Assembly: GCA_013284265.1 (NCBI GenBank)
Contig: JABTBR010000002.1
Coordinates: 1-64,000 of the forward strand
Length of the DNA: 64,000 nucleotides
Direction of reading: 5' to 3'
Source: Oxalobacteraceae bacterium
GTDB lineage: Bacteria; Pseudomonadota; Gammaproteobacteria; Burkholderiales; Burkholderiaceae_D
In this document: positions 7,877 through 21,666 of the stretch, piece after piece
Layout: each line of letters starts with the position of its first letter
Numbering within the stretch: position 1 is the stretch's first letter
Program-made: the position numbers and the translations under genes
The notes under the pieces: model-generated
Database searches by the model: none
Told to the model about the DNA's origin: nothing
Seen by the model: only the letters and a program-made list of their open reading frames with translations

Positions 7877-9517
7877 TTATTTTGCCAGACCAAACCAGGC
7901 GCCGAAGGCCGGCAGGGTGATCTGGCCGTCGACGGCCTCGCCCGGCAGATCGTAGCCCTGCATTTTCTCCGCGCCCACGGCCGCTGGCAGCGCAAAGCTG
8001 ACCGGCTCCTTACCGAGATTGAACACCGCGACGATACCACGTTCGCCGGCCAGATCGCGGCGCAGCGCCAGCACCGGCTCGGGCGCGTCGAAGAAGACGA
8101 TGTCGCCGCGGGTCAGCTGCGGCAGGCCGCGGCGCCAGGCGATGATCTTGCGGGCGAAGGACAGCGCCGAATCGGGATCGTTTTCCTGCAGCGAAGCGGC
8201 GCGCGCCAGATGCGGCTCGGCCACCGGCAGCCAGGGCTTGCCGCTGCTGAAGCCGGCGTTGGCGGCCTTGGCATCCCAGGCGATCGGCGTGCGGCAACCG
8301 TCGCGGCCCTTGAACTCGGGCCAGAAGGTAATGCCATACGGATCTTGCAGCAGTTCGAAGGGCACATCGGCTTCGCCGAAGGCCAGCTCGTCGCCCTGAT
8401 ACAGGCAGGGCGTGCCCTTGAGCGAGAGCTGCATCGCCAGGATCATCTTGGCGAAGGCCACCGGCACATCCGGACCGCCCCAGCGCGAGGCGACGCGCTG
8501 GGCATCGTGATTGCCTACCGACCAGGAAGCCCAGCCACCCTTGACGCGCGCCTCGAACTGCTCGACCTGGGTGCGGATGTAAGGTGCGGACAACTGCGGC
8601 ACCAGCAGGTTGAAGCTGTAGGCCATGTGCAGCTTGTCGCCATCGGCGGTGTACTCGGCCATGACGCCCAGCGAATCGTCGGCGCCGACTTCGCCGATGG
8701 AGATCGCGTTGTATTCATTGAGCAGCGCGCGCAGCTTCTGCAGGAAGGCCAGATTCTCCGGACGGCTCTTGTCGTAGATGTGGGCTTGCATGCCGTAGGG
8801 GTTAACGTCGGACACGGTGGCCGTGTCGCGGTTGACGGCCGGCGGATTGCTGCGCAGCTCAGGGTCGTGGAAGTGGAAATTGCAGGCATCCATGCGCACG
8901 CCGTCGACGCCGCGCGCCAGCCAGAAGCGCAGGCTATCCAGGTGGGCTTGCTGCACTTCCGGATGGTGGAAGTTTACTTGCGGCTGGTTGACGAGGAAGT
9001 TGTGCATATAGTACTGGCGGCGGCGGCTGTCCCACTGCCAGGCCGAACCACCGAACACCGACATCCAGTTATTCGGCGGATTGCCGTCCGGCAGAGGGTC
9101 GGACCAGACATACCAGTCGGCCTTGGGATTGTCGCGGCTGGAGCGGCTCTCCTTGAACCAGGCGTGGTCTTCGGCCGTGTGCGCCATCACCTGGTCGATC
9201 ATGATCTTCAGGCCCAGGCTGTGCGCGCGGGTGATCAGCGCATCGAAGTCTGCCAGCGTACCGAACAGGGGATCGACGTCGCAGTAATCGGAAATGTCGT
9301 AGCCGAAGTCCTTCATCGGCGACTTGAAGAAGGGCGAGATCCAGACGATGTCCACGCCCAGGCCGGCGATGTAGTCGAGCTTGGCGGTAATGCCCGGCAG
9401 ATCGCCCACGCCATCGCCATTGGTATCGAGGAAGCTGCGCGGATACACCTGATAGATGATCGCTTCGCGCCACCAAGGCGCGGTCTGGTTGCTTGGCGTG
9501 GACGGTTGGATGCTCAT
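7877..9517 (-). CDS. GH13 alpha-glucosidase (oligo-1,6/maltodextrin glucosidase type)
   Basis: A 546-residue intracellular GH13 enzyme with no signal peptide (MSIQPSTPSNQTAPWWREAIIYQVYPRSF). The (beta/alpha)8 barrel motifs are complete: DQVMAHTA, GVDGVRMDACNFHF (nucleophile Asp210), SIGEVGA (acid Glu276) and SVGNHD (Asp338). It should release glucose from maltose or maltodextrins in the cytoplasm. The glucokinase gene lies 146 bp downstream on the same strand, which fits sequential steps. A candidate 13-bp operator sits in the divergent promoter region shared with the POT transporter. Exact alpha-1,4 versus alpha-1,6 preference cannot be read off. Confidence 0.92.
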   Translation of the reverse strand: MSIQPSTPSNQTAPWWREAIIYQVYPRSFLDTNGDGVGDLPGITAKLDYIAGLGVDIVWISPFFKSPMKDFGYDISDYCDVDPLFGTLADFDALITRAHSLGLKIMIDQVMAHTAEDHAWFKESRSSRDNPKADWYVWSDPLPDGNPPNNWMSVFGGSAWQWDSRRRQYYMHNFLVNQPQVNFHHPEVQQAHLDSLRFWLARGVDGVRMDACNFHFHDPELRSNPPAVNRDTATVSDVNPYGMQAHIYDKSRPENLAFLQKLRALLNEYNAISIGEVGADDSLGVMAEYTADGDKLHMAYSFNLLVPQLSAPYIRTQVEQFEARVKGGWASWSVGNHDAQRVASRWGGPDVPVAFAKMILAMQLSLKGTPCLYQGDELAFGEADVPFELLQDPYGITFWPEFKGRDGCRTPIAWDAKAANAGFSSGKPWLPVAEPHLARAASLQENDPDSALSFARKIIAWRRGLPQLTRGDIVFFDAPEPVLALRRDLAGERGIVAVFNLGKEPVSFALPAAVGAEKMQGYDLPGEAVDGQITLPAFGAWFGLAK

Positions 9518-9829
9518 GGAAGTTCCTGTGATGGCCGGAAAGTGTCAAAAAGTACTGATAATTCAGATTTGTAGACAATATACATGATGAATATGAATAT
9601 TTCAATCTGCGACACATATAGCAATTTTCAGTTATTTTTGTTTTAAATCAATAAGTTAACTCAATTTAAAACGCACATCCACTTTTCAAATGGTAGTCAA
9701 ACTACATAAATTCAAAATAAAAACTGTAGCAAGCCGCCTACAGGGCCCCGGCGGGGCGTCCAGCGATTGCTTGCCAAGCCTTGCCGCTTGCGCATAGCAT
9801 CGCGGCACGACCACACAATGGGAGACAAT
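9518..9829. other. Divergent AT-rich promoter region
   Basis: A 312-bp gap between the alpha-glucosidase (minus) and the POT transporter (plus). Positions about 9540-9725 are strongly AT-rich compared with the surroundings and contain one inverted repeat (9693-9705). No small gene is supported. A GGGAGA ribosome site at 9820-9825 sets the transporter start. Confidence 0.6.
9693..9705. promoter_or_regulatory. Candidate operator GTAGT-CAA-ACTAC
   Basis: Perfect 5-bp arms around a 3-bp centre, in the divergent region between the alpha-glucosidase and the transporter. The same 13-bp pattern recurs before other alpha-glucan genes at 11490, 18972, 31004 and 31307, so a common regulator is inferred. 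Confidence 0.55.
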
Positions 9830-11389
9830 ATGTCGCAAGCCGAACTACCACTAGGCAACGGGCCGATGCCCAAACAGATTCCGTACATCATTGCCAATGA
9901 AGGCTGCGAACGCTTCAGCTTCTATGGCATGCGCAACATCCTCACGCCTTTCCTGATCAGCACCCTGCTGCTGTTCATCCCCATGGCCGACCGCGCAAGC
10001 GAAGCCAAGCACGTATTCCACACCTTCGTCATCGGCGTGTATTTCTTCCCGCTGCTGGGCGGCTGGCTGGCCGACCGCTTCTTCGGCAAGTACAACACCA
10101 TCTTCTGGATGAGTTTGATCTACGTGGCCGGCCACGCCTGCCTCGCCATCTTCGAAGACAATCTGAAAGGCTTCTACTTCGGCCTGTTCCTGATCGCCTT
10201 CGGCTCGGGCGGCATCAAGCCGCTGGTGGCCTCCTTCGTAGGCGACCAGTTCGACCGCAGCAACAAGAACAAGGCCAAGCTGGTGTTCGACGCCTTCTAC
10301 TGGATCATTAACTTCGGCTCCTTCTTCGCCTCGCTGCTGATGCCGATCTTCCTGCGCGACTACGGCCCCGCCGTCGCCTTCGGCATTCCCGGCATCCTGA
10401 TGGCCATCGCCACCCTGGTATTCTGGGTCGGCAACAAGAAATACATCCACGTGCCGCCAGCGCCATCGAATCCGCACTCCTTCATGCGCGTGGCGCGCAG
10501 CGCGCTGCTGGCAACCGCGCCCGGCAAGGGGCGTCCCGGCCTGATGATCGCCGGCCTGGGTGGCGCCGGCGCCCTCGCCTCGCTGTGCATGACGCCTTCG
10601 TGGGGCTTCGTGATCGCCGCCTGTACCGCCCTGGTGCTGCTGATCGCCTTCGGCGGCCTGGGCACATCGATGCAACTGGAACGCGCGCGCGGCACCCATC
10701 CCGACGAGGCGGTCGAAGGCGTGCGCGCGGTGTTGCGCATTCTGGTCGTATTCGCGCTGGTCACGCCATTCTGGTCGCTATTCGACCAGAAGGCCTCCAC
10801 CTGGATCGTGCAGGCCAACGACATGAGCAAGCCAAGCTGGTTCCTGCCGGCGCAGATGCAGGCACTCAACCCCCTGCTGGTGATGCTGCTGATCCCGGTG
10901 AATAACCTGCTGCTGTTCCCGCTGCTGCGCCGCCTGGGCTGGGAACCGACCGCGCTGCGCCGCATGACGCTGGGAATCGCCTTCACCGGCGTGGCCTGGA
11001 TCGTTATCGGCACGATTCAAGTGGCGATGGACCAGGGCAATACCATGTCGATCGCCTGGCAGATCCTGCCTTACGCCCTGCTCACCTTCGGCGAAGTACT
11101 GGTCTCGGCCACAGGGCTCGAATTCGCCTACAGCCAGGCACCCGCCTCGATGAAGGGCACCATCATGAGCCTGTGGTATCTGGCCGTCACCGTGGGCAGC
11201 CTGTGGGTACTGATCGTCAACGCCGGCGTCAAGAACGATGCCGTCAACGCCTACATCGGCACGACCGGGTTTAGCGTGATCGCCTTCCAGATGTACTTCT
11301 TCGCCGCCTTCGCACTGCTGGCGGCGAGCGTGTTCGGCTGGTATGCGCTGCGCTACAAAATGGTGGACAACTACCGCACCAGCAACTGA
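9830..11389 (+). CDS. POT-family proton-coupled transporter (peptide/oligosaccharide symporter)
   Basis: A 519-residue transporter of the proton-dependent oligopeptide (POT/PTR) branch of the MFS. It has about 14 hydrophobic segments. The proton-coupling ExxER motif is at Glu24-Arg28 (NEGCERFSFYGMR), and the FYxxINxG signature appears as FYWIINFGSFF. ATG 9830 is chosen because GGGAGACAAT lies directly before it. POT proteins usually import di- and tripeptides. Here the gene is the only clear inner-membrane importer inside an alpha-glucan locus and carries the shared candidate operator, so maltose or maltodextrin import is a testable alternative. Confidence 0.9.
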   Translation: MSQAELPLGNGPMPKQIPYIIANEGCERFSFYGMRNILTPFLISTLLLFIPMADRASEAKHVFHTFVIGVYFFPLLGGWLADRFFGKYNTIFWMSLIYVAGHACLAIFEDNLKGFYFGLFLIAFGSGGIKPLVASFVGDQFDRSNKNKAKLVFDAFYWIINFGSFFASLLMPIFLRDYGPAVAFGIPGILMAIATLVFWVGNKKYIHVPPAPSNPHSFMRVARSALLATAPGKGRPGLMIAGLGGAGALASLCMTPSWGFVIAACTALVLLIAFGGLGTSMQLERARGTHPDEAVEGVRAVLRILVVFALVTPFWSLFDQKASTWIVQANDMSKPSWFLPAQMQALNPLLVMLLIPVNNLLLFPLLRRLGWEPTALRRMTLGIAFTGVAWIVIGTIQVAMDQGNTMSIAWQILPYALLTFGEVLVSATGLEFAYSQAPASMKGTIMSLWYLAVTVGSLWVLIVNAGVKNDAVNAYIGTTGFSVIAFQMYFFAAFALLAASVFGWYALRYKMVDNYRTSN

Positions 11390-11489
11390 TTTAAGGCCGC
11401 ACCTACCCGCCACCGCCTCGATTTAGTATGAAAACTACAGAAATTGGATTACCATAGCTCGCATAAAGACGGGCTAGTTACCGATATTT

Positions 11490-11502
11490 GTAACTACACT
11501 AC
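11490..11502. promoter_or_regulatory. Candidate operator GTAAC-TAC-ACTAC (imperfect)
   Basis: The right arm is perfect and the left arm has two mismatches to GTAGT. It lies 27 bp before the pullulanase start. Treated as a weaker member of the GTAGT-N3-ACTAC set. Confidence 0.35.
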
Positions 11503-11528
11503 CAAATAACGAGGCGGAGACGGATACC

Positions 11529-14318
<2,790 letters not shown>

Positions 14319-14487
14319 AAAAACCCACGGCGTAACCCTGGGGGCCTGTCCCATCGGGACAGGCGGGGCGAAGCCCCTCCCCGGACCCTGGGGTCTGACC
14401 CCGGCTCTTTGCCTTGGGTTCTAAGGAAGTCCCCGGCTCTTTGCCCTGGGTTCCAAGGAAGTCCCCGGCTTTTTGCCGCGGGTTTAA
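14319..14487. repeat. Dispersed palindromic intergenic repeat, copy 3 (long form plus extra half-units)
   Basis: Orientation is opposite to copies 1 and 2: it starts AAACCCACGGCGTAACCC within a few bases of the pullulanase stop. It then holds the long-form hairpins and ends with three successive CCCCGGCTCTTTGCC half-units. The 304-bp gap to the lipoprotein gene contains this element plus about 135 bp of ordinary upstream sequence. Confidence 0.9.
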
Positions 14488-14622
14488 ACCGCAGTCGGCG
14501 GCACGCCAACTTGGCGCTCCCCACCCACAACGCTGTTGTATTTGTGAAATTAATGACAATCTTGATGTGGTTCGGATTGCAACTGTCAGTTACACTATTT
14601 GGTCCCGACCAATAGGACAGCC

Positions 14623-15315
14623 ATGACCCCGACCGCCGCCCGCATCGCCCTGACTACCCTTTTCCTGGCACTGACCGCTTGCGGTGGCGGCGGCGATTAC
14701 AGCCCGCCGGTCAACACCGCACCGACCGCCATCGCGGGCGCGGCGCAGCAGGTGGAGGCGGGCGCCAAGGTCTCGCTGGACGGCGCCGGCACCGATCCCG
14801 AAAACGATATGCTGACCTTCGTCTGGACGCTGACCAAGCCGGCCAACAGCTACGCCAGCCTGCTCAATCCCAAGGTCCAGCATCCGAACTTCATCGCCGA
14901 CATCGCCGGCACCTACACCGCCACCCTGGTCGCCAACGACGGCAAGCTCAATAGCCCGCCATCGACGCTGACCGTCACCGTCGCGGTGCCGCTGACGTCC
15001 TTCATCAAACTGTGGGATGGCGACATCTGCAGCACCTCGCGCCAGATTTTCATCATCGACCAGCACTTCGTCTACACCCGCAGCACCTCCAGCAAGTGCT
15101 CGGACTCAAACGCCAACATCCTGTACGAAAGCATGCCGAGCCAGAAACTCTGCACCAGCGGCGGCATCTCCGGCGCCGTCACCTGCGATAGCAGCAAGGC
15201 CAGCGCCGCCGCGCAAGCGCTGTTCAGCACCATCAACAGCAATGGCGGCAAGGCGGATCTGGGATTGGGTGAGGGCCATACGGTGCAGGCGGCATATTCG
15301 GTCAACGATATATAA
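14623..15315 (+). CDS. Lipoprotein with PKD-like domain
   Basis: A 230-residue exported lipoprotein. The signal MTPTAARIALTTLFLALTAC ends in the lipobox LTAC followed by GGGGDYSPP. Residues about 30-120 form a PKD/cadherin-like beta domain (APTAIAGAAQQVEAGAKVSLDGAGTDPENDMLTFVWTL ... GTYTATLVANDG). The C-terminal 100 residues are unrecognised and hold several Cys (CSTS, SSKCSD, KLCTSGG, VTCDSS) that may form disulfides. AGGACAG before ATG 14623 supports this start. A role in binding polysaccharide at the outer membrane is possible from context only. Confidence 0.8.
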   Translation: MTPTAARIALTTLFLALTACGGGGDYSPPVNTAPTAIAGAAQQVEAGAKVSLDGAGTDPENDMLTFVWTLTKPANSYASLLNPKVQHPNFIADIAGTYTATLVANDGKLNSPPSTLTVTVAVPLTSFIKLWDGDICSTSRQIFIIDQHFVYTRSTSSKCSDSNANILYESMPSQKLCTSGGISGAVTCDSSKASAAAQALFSTINSNGGKADLGLGEGHTVQAAYSVNDI

Positions 15316-15331
15316 GCACCGGGAAAACGAT

Positions 15332-15371
15332 GCGGCACAATCTATCGGGCGAGCTCGATAGATTGTGCCGC
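15332..15371. terminator. Bidirectional terminator, 16-bp perfect stem
   Basis: A perfect 16-bp stem (15332-15347 with 15356-15371, core GGCACAATCTATCG / CGATAGATTGTGCC) around an 8-base loop lies between the convergent lipoprotein and alpha-amylase genes. The U-tract is poor, but position and stem strength suit transcription termination from both sides. Confidence 0.7.
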
Positions 15372-15385
15372 CACCACTACGTCAA

Positions 15386-17074
15386 TCAGTCAAGTCCGAT
15401 CAGCACAATGGCGTTTTTAGCACCAAAACTGACCTTGCCGCCCTTCACCACCGCCCGCTTGCCGGAATAGTAGTCCTTCACCTTCACGCCATCGGCGAAC
15501 ACACCCTGCACGCTGACGTAACTGATCTTGTCGGTAGGCTGCTCCAGCGCGACCACCACCTTGTCGCTGATGCCCTGGCCTTCGTAAGTACGCTTGAAGA
15601 CATACGGCTTGGCCTGCAGTTGCTGGTGCACGCCGGCGCCGACCGATACGTGGGCATGGCGGAACTGACCCAGCTTGCTCCAGTGAGCCAGCACATCGGC
15701 CACCTTGTAGCCATCGCGCTGGGCATTACTGTTCAAGTCGTCCCAGTTCATGAAGGAACGCAGCTTGGCGTCGCCCACCGCTTCATTGATGTCGAGCCGG
15801 CGCGCGGTTTCATCGCCGTAGTAGATCTGCGCGGTGCCGGGTGCGAGCAGCAGCTTGTTGGCGCTTTCGAAAGGCTTGCTGCGCGCCGGATCGAAAGGAT
15901 TGCTGTCATCGTGCGAAGATAAATAATTCAACACCGAGTAGCCCTTCAAGGGACCATTCAACTGTCCCGAATAGGCGCTGAACACGGTCTCGTAATCCTT
16001 CTTCGCGTCGTGCACCAGGCCAAAGTTGATCAGGCTGTTAAAGCCATTGTCGTAGTAGTCCACCAGCGCGCCGCCGCCCAGGTCGAACTTGCGGCCACTG
16101 GCGATGTTATAGCCATAGACTTCGGCGGTGGTGAAGAATTTCTGGTCGCCCAGGCGCTCGGCCGGGTGGGCTTTTTTCCAATCCTCGTAGGCCGCCGCCG
16201 CCAGCGGCTGCAGTTCCTTCCAAACGCCTGGCCGCACGTGCTTGACGGTGTCGCCACGGAAGCCGTCGACGCCGTATTTGCGGATCCAGTCGGTATGCCA
16301 CTTCATCAGGTAGAAGCGCGGCGCGCGCGGCAGGCCCGTGCTGGCGAAGAAATCATCGAGCTCCTTGACTTCGCGCTCGTAGCGCCCTTCCGCCTTCCAC
16401 TTGGCCACCAGATGCGGCGGCAGCGCCACCGGCGTGTCGCTTTCGGTGCGGACATCGGACAGGTTCGGTACCAGCACGCAGTCGATATTGCTAACCGGGT
16501 CCTTATAGGTACAAACCGGATCGCTGCGCACCCAGTCGGCTGGCCAGATGGTGTCGAGTTCAGTGACCGGGCCGGTATGGTTCATCACCACATCGAACAG
16601 CACGCGGATGCCGTGCGCATGTGCGGCGGCGACGAAATCACGCATGTCCTGCTCGGTACCCAGGTTCGCGTCCACGGCGGTCCAGTCGCGCGCCCAGTAG
16701 CCATGGCTGCCATAGGATTTTCCGCGCCCCTCGTCGGTTCCCATATGGATCTGCTCCACCGGCGGCGTGGTCCAGATCACGTCGACGCCAAGACGGTTAA
16801 AGTAGCCGTCCTTGATCTTGGCGGTCACGCCGGCCAGATCGCCGCCCATGAAGCCGCGCAACGGCGCCGCGTCGTCCTGGCGTCCATAGGACCAGTCGTT
16901 GGCACGGTTGGCGTTGTTGAAGCGGTCCGTCACCAGCAGATAAACGGTGGCATTCTCCCACAGGAATGGCTTGTGCGCAGCGGCTTTGGACGGCGCGGCT
17001 GGTGCGGCAACGGCAGGGACGGACAGCGAACCAAGGGCCAGCAGCAAAGACATGGCGAGGGGAGTGAATTTCAT
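15386..17074 (-). CDS. Secreted alpha-amylase (GH13)
   Basis: A 562-residue GH13 enzyme. A signal peptide is visible at residues 1-24 (MKFTPLAMSLLLALGSLSVP, then AVAA). Catalytic motifs: FDVVMNHTG, GVDGFRGDTVKHV (nucleophile Asp275), FTTAEVYGY (acid Glu318) and YLSSHDDSN (Asp389). The C-terminal beta domain includes YVSVQGVFADG...YYSGKRAVV. Start 17074 is preferred because AGGA lies 8 bases upstream; another ATG 9 bases earlier is possible. It should cut starch or maltodextrin at alpha-1,4 bonds outside the cytoplasm. It follows the phosphoglucomutase gene by 42 bp on the same strand, probably as one operon. Confidence 0.93.
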   Translation of the reverse strand: MKFTPLAMSLLLALGSLSVPAVAAPAAPSKAAAHKPFLWENATVYLLVTDRFNNANRANDWSYGRQDDAAPLRGFMGGDLAGVTAKIKDGYFNRLGVDVIWTTPPVEQIHMGTDEGRGKSYGSHGYWARDWTAVDANLGTEQDMRDFVAAAHAHGIRVLFDVVMNHTGPVTELDTIWPADWVRSDPVCTYKDPVSNIDCVLVPNLSDVRTESDTPVALPPHLVAKWKAEGRYEREVKELDDFFASTGLPRAPRFYLMKWHTDWIRKYGVDGFRGDTVKHVRPGVWKELQPLAAAAYEDWKKAHPAERLGDQKFFTTAEVYGYNIASGRKFDLGGGALVDYYDNGFNSLINFGLVHDAKKDYETVFSAYSGQLNGPLKGYSVLNYLSSHDDSNPFDPARSKPFESANKLLLAPGTAQIYYGDETARRLDINEAVGDAKLRSFMNWDDLNSNAQRDGYKVADVLAHWSKLGQFRHAHVSVGAGVHQQLQAKPYVFKRTYEGQGISDKVVVALEQPTDKISYVSVQGVFADGVKVKDYYSGKRAVVKGGKVSFGAKNAIVLIGLD

Positions 17075-17116
17075 GCGGTGCATCCTATTGAGTAAGGGTC
17101 AAGGTCAAGGTCAGAG

Positions 17117-18778
<1,662 letters not shown>

Positions 18779-18971
18779 CTACCCTCAGCTGCGATAGCGC
18801 CTACCTTATCACTGGATGTCCCTGTTTTAATGTTCGAACTGCCGCCGAACTCAGCTTGAATTTCTATATTTGTAGGAAAATAACATGACAAAACAGCAGT
18901 GTCAACGGGAAGCACTTCATAGTAAAATAAAGAGAAATAGCCGGTTTACGCCAATTCGCCGCATGGTGAAT

Positions 18972-18984
18972 GTAGTCAAACAAC
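18972..18984. promoter_or_regulatory. Candidate operator GTAGT-CAA-ACAAC
   Basis: One mismatch to GTAGT-N3-ACTAC, with the same CAA centre as the site at 9693. It lies 20 bp before the GH31 start codon, a position able to block transcription or initiation. Confidence 0.45.
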
Positions 18985-19004
18985 AAAACGACGAGACTCT
19001 TTTC

Positions 19005-21443
19005 ATGACTTTTCCCCGCCTTAGCATCCTGGCCGCCAGTCTGGCCTTCAGCCCTGCCCTGATGGCCCAGAATTCCCACCGTGTGGTTCAGGAGGTATTG
19101 CGCCACGCGCAGCATCTGGAAGTGCGCACCAACGAAGGCAGCTACCTGATCAAACCCTACTCGGCCAGCATCGTCGAAACCAGTTTTGTACCGAATGGCG
19201 AACAGTTCGATCCGCGCTCGCACGCGGTCGTGCTGGCACCCGGCCAGGTAGCGACCACGCTGAAGGACCGCAAGGACAGCATCGAATATGCCACATCCGG
19301 CATCGTCGTCACCATCACCAAAGCACCTTTCGGCATCGCCTACAGCTACAAGGGCAAGCCGCTGGTGGCGGAAAAGAACGGCTACAGCAAAACCAGTGGC
19401 ACCGATGCCGGGACCGAGGCGCCCACCGGCACCGAGACCATCGACTTCGCGCTGACAGCCAACGAAGCCCTTTACGGCGCGGGCGCGCGCGCGGTCGGCA
19501 TGAACCGGCGCGGTAACCGCTTCAAGCTGTATAACAAGGCGCACTACGATTATCGGGACCGCTCGGAACTGATGAACTACACCATGCCGCTGGCGCTGTC
19601 CTCGCGCCTGTACGCGCTGCACTTCGATAATCCCTCGGTCGGCGCGCTCGATTTCGACAGCCAGCACAACAACAGCCTCGCTTACGAAACCACGGGCGGG
19701 CGCAAGACCTATCAGGTAATCGCCGGCGACAGCTGGGCCGAGGTGGTGGCCAACTACACCAGCCTGACCGGCCGCCAGCCGCTGCCGCCACGCTGGGCCT
19801 TCGGTAATTTCGCGATGCGCTTTGGCTACCACTCCGAGGAAGAAGCGCGCGCCACGGTGGACAAATTCATCGCCGAGCAGATTCCGGTGGATGCGATCGT
19901 GTTCGACCTGTACTGGTTCGGCAAGACCATCAAGGGCACGATGGGCAACCTGGCCTTCGACAAGGACAACTTCCCCAACCCGGCCGGCATGATCGCCGAC
20001 TTCAAGGCCAAGGGCGTGCAGACGGTGCTGATCACCGAACCGTTTGTGCTGACCACCTCCAGCCGCTGGCAAGAAGCGGTGGACAAAAAAGTGCTGGGCA
20101 CCGACGCCGCCGGCGCGCCGCTCAGCTACGACTTCTATTTCGGGAACACTGGCCTGGTGGACGTCACCGGCCAGCCGGGGCGAGACTGGCTGTGGAACAT
20201 CTACAAGGATCTGCACCAGATGGGCGTGGCTGGGGTATGGGGCGATCTGGGCGAGCCGGAAAAGCATCCGGCCGACATGCACCACGTCGGCGGCAGTGCC
20301 GATCAGGTTCACAATATCTTCGGCCACGAATGGGCCAGGCTGGTTCACGACGGCTACCGCAAGGACTTCCCGGCCGAGCGCCCCTTCATCCTGATGCGCG
20401 CCGGCTATTCCGGATCACAGCGCTTCGGCATGATCCCCTGGTCCGGCGACGTAAGCCGCAATTGGGGTGGTTTGCAGTCGCAGCCGGAGATCGCCCTGCA
20501 AATGGGCATGCAGGGCGCCGGCTATATGCACTCCGATCTCGGCGGCTTCGCGGGTCCCAATCTGGACGATGAACTCTATGCGCGCTGGCTGCAGTATGGC
20601 GTGTTCCAGCCCATCTTCCGCCCGCACGCACAGGAGGAAGTTCCGTCCGAACCGGTCTACCGTGAAGAGCAGACCAAGGCACTGGCGCGCGAAGCGATTC
20701 GCCTGCGCTACAGCATGCTGCCCTATAACTACACGCTGGGCTTCGAAAACAACCAGCAAGGCCTGCCGCTGATGCGCCCCGTGCTGTTCGAGGAACCAGG
20801 CAGCGCGGCGGCGCAGGTCCTGTCGACCACCTACCTGTGGGGCCAGGACATGCTGGTGTCGCCGGTTCTCAAAGCCCGCCTGCACAAGCAGCCGGTGTAC
20901 TTCCCGGCGCACAGCAACTGGTTCGACTTCTATACCGACCAGCGCCATGCCGGAGGCAAGAGCAAAACGATTGCACTGGTGCGCGAACACCTGCCGGTGT
21001 TTGTGCGCGGCGGCGCCTTCATTCCGCTGGCGCCCGTGGTGCAAACCACGCGCGACTACAGCACCCGCCAACTCGACCTGCACTACTACCACGACAGCGC
21101 GGTGGCAAAGGGCAGTGGCAAGCTGTATGACGACGACGGCAGCACCGCGCAAGCCTACGAGCAGGGCAAGTATGAGCTGCTGAACTTTGCCAGCGCGCGC
21201 AAGGGCCGCGTGCTGACCATCAGCATAGCCACCGAAGTGGGCAAGCAGTATCAGCGCACCGAACGCAAGGTCGCGCTGCTGGTGCATAACGTCAGTGGAC
21301 GTCCTGCTGGCGTGAAGGTGGATGGCAAGGCAGTCTCCTTCGACTGGAATGCGAAAGCGAAGCTGCTGACGGTGCAACTGGCGCCGAACCAGAGCGCGGC
21401 GACCGAAGCTGTCATCACCCTGGCAGCGAACGACGCCAAATAA
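19005..21443 (+). CDS. GH31 alpha-glucosidase, exported
   Basis: An 812-residue family 31 glycosidase. ATG 19005 begins a clear signal peptide (MTFPRLSILAASLAFSPALM, then AQ); longer in-frame starts upstream would lose it. The catalytic barrel includes ARWAFGNFAMRFGYHSEEEA-like start motifs around residue 265, GVWGDLGEPEKH (nucleophile Asp414) and IPWSGDVSRNWGGL (acid/base Asp482). LSTTYLWGQDMLVSPVL and FVRGGAFIPL mark the C-terminal beta domains. It should release glucose from non-reducing ends of maltodextrins, or act on isomaltose or xyloside linkages, in the periplasm. It is followed by repeat copy 4. Confidence 0.92.
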   Translation: MTFPRLSILAASLAFSPALMAQNSHRVVQEVLRHAQHLEVRTNEGSYLIKPYSASIVETSFVPNGEQFDPRSHAVVLAPGQVATTLKDRKDSIEYATSGIVVTITKAPFGIAYSYKGKPLVAEKNGYSKTSGTDAGTEAPTGTETIDFALTANEALYGAGARAVGMNRRGNRFKLYNKAHYDYRDRSELMNYTMPLALSSRLYALHFDNPSVGALDFDSQHNNSLAYETTGGRKTYQVIAGDSWAEVVANYTSLTGRQPLPPRWAFGNFAMRFGYHSEEEARATVDKFIAEQIPVDAIVFDLYWFGKTIKGTMGNLAFDKDNFPNPAGMIADFKAKGVQTVLITEPFVLTTSSRWQEAVDKKVLGTDAAGAPLSYDFYFGNTGLVDVTGQPGRDWLWNIYKDLHQMGVAGVWGDLGEPEKHPADMHHVGGSADQVHNIFGHEWARLVHDGYRKDFPAERPFILMRAGYSGSQRFGMIPWSGDVSRNWGGLQSQPEIALQMGMQGAGYMHSDLGGFAGPNLDDELYARWLQYGVFQPIFRPHAQEEVPSEPVYREEQTKALAREAIRLRYSMLPYNYTLGFENNQQGLPLMRPVLFEEPGSAAAQVLSTTYLWGQDMLVSPVLKARLHKQPVYFPAHSNWFDFYTDQRHAGGKSKTIALVREHLPVFVRGGAFIPLAPVVQTTRDYSTRQLDLHYYHDSAVAKGSGKLYDDDGSTAQAYEQGKYELLNFASARKGRVLTISIATEVGKQYQRTERKVALLVHNVSGRPAGVKVDGKAVSFDWNAKAKLLTVQLAPNQSAATEAVITLAANDAK

Positions 21444-21462
21444 GCGCGCCACGACGCATCCC

Positions 21463-21530
21463 AAAACCCAGGGCGTAACCCTGGGGTCTGACCCGGCGGG
21501 TCAGACCCCGGCTCTTTGCCGTGGGTTTAA
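21463..21530. repeat. Dispersed palindromic intergenic repeat, copy 4 (short form)
   Basis: Minimal version: AAAACCCAGGGCGTAACC, then the core palindrome GGGGTCTGACCCGGCGGGTC, then CCCGGCTCTTTGCCGTGGGTTT. A degenerate tail with GCCGCCGGCTCGCTA follows. It sits just after the GH31 stop. Confidence 0.9.
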
Positions 21531-21666
21531 GAAGCTGCCGCCGGCTCGCTACATTGCCCTCCAAGGTCACGCCCTGGGTTTCTTCCAGCGTCCCTCCCCG
21601 AACGTGTATATTACGGCCCACCGATTACCCAATCCGGTCATTAAGAACACTTTCAGGGAGACTACC

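Noticed and set aside
17098..17116. GGTCAAGGTCAAGGTCAG short tandem repeat
   Set aside because: Only three hexamers between pgm and amylase; no dyad or promoter context, probably neutral.
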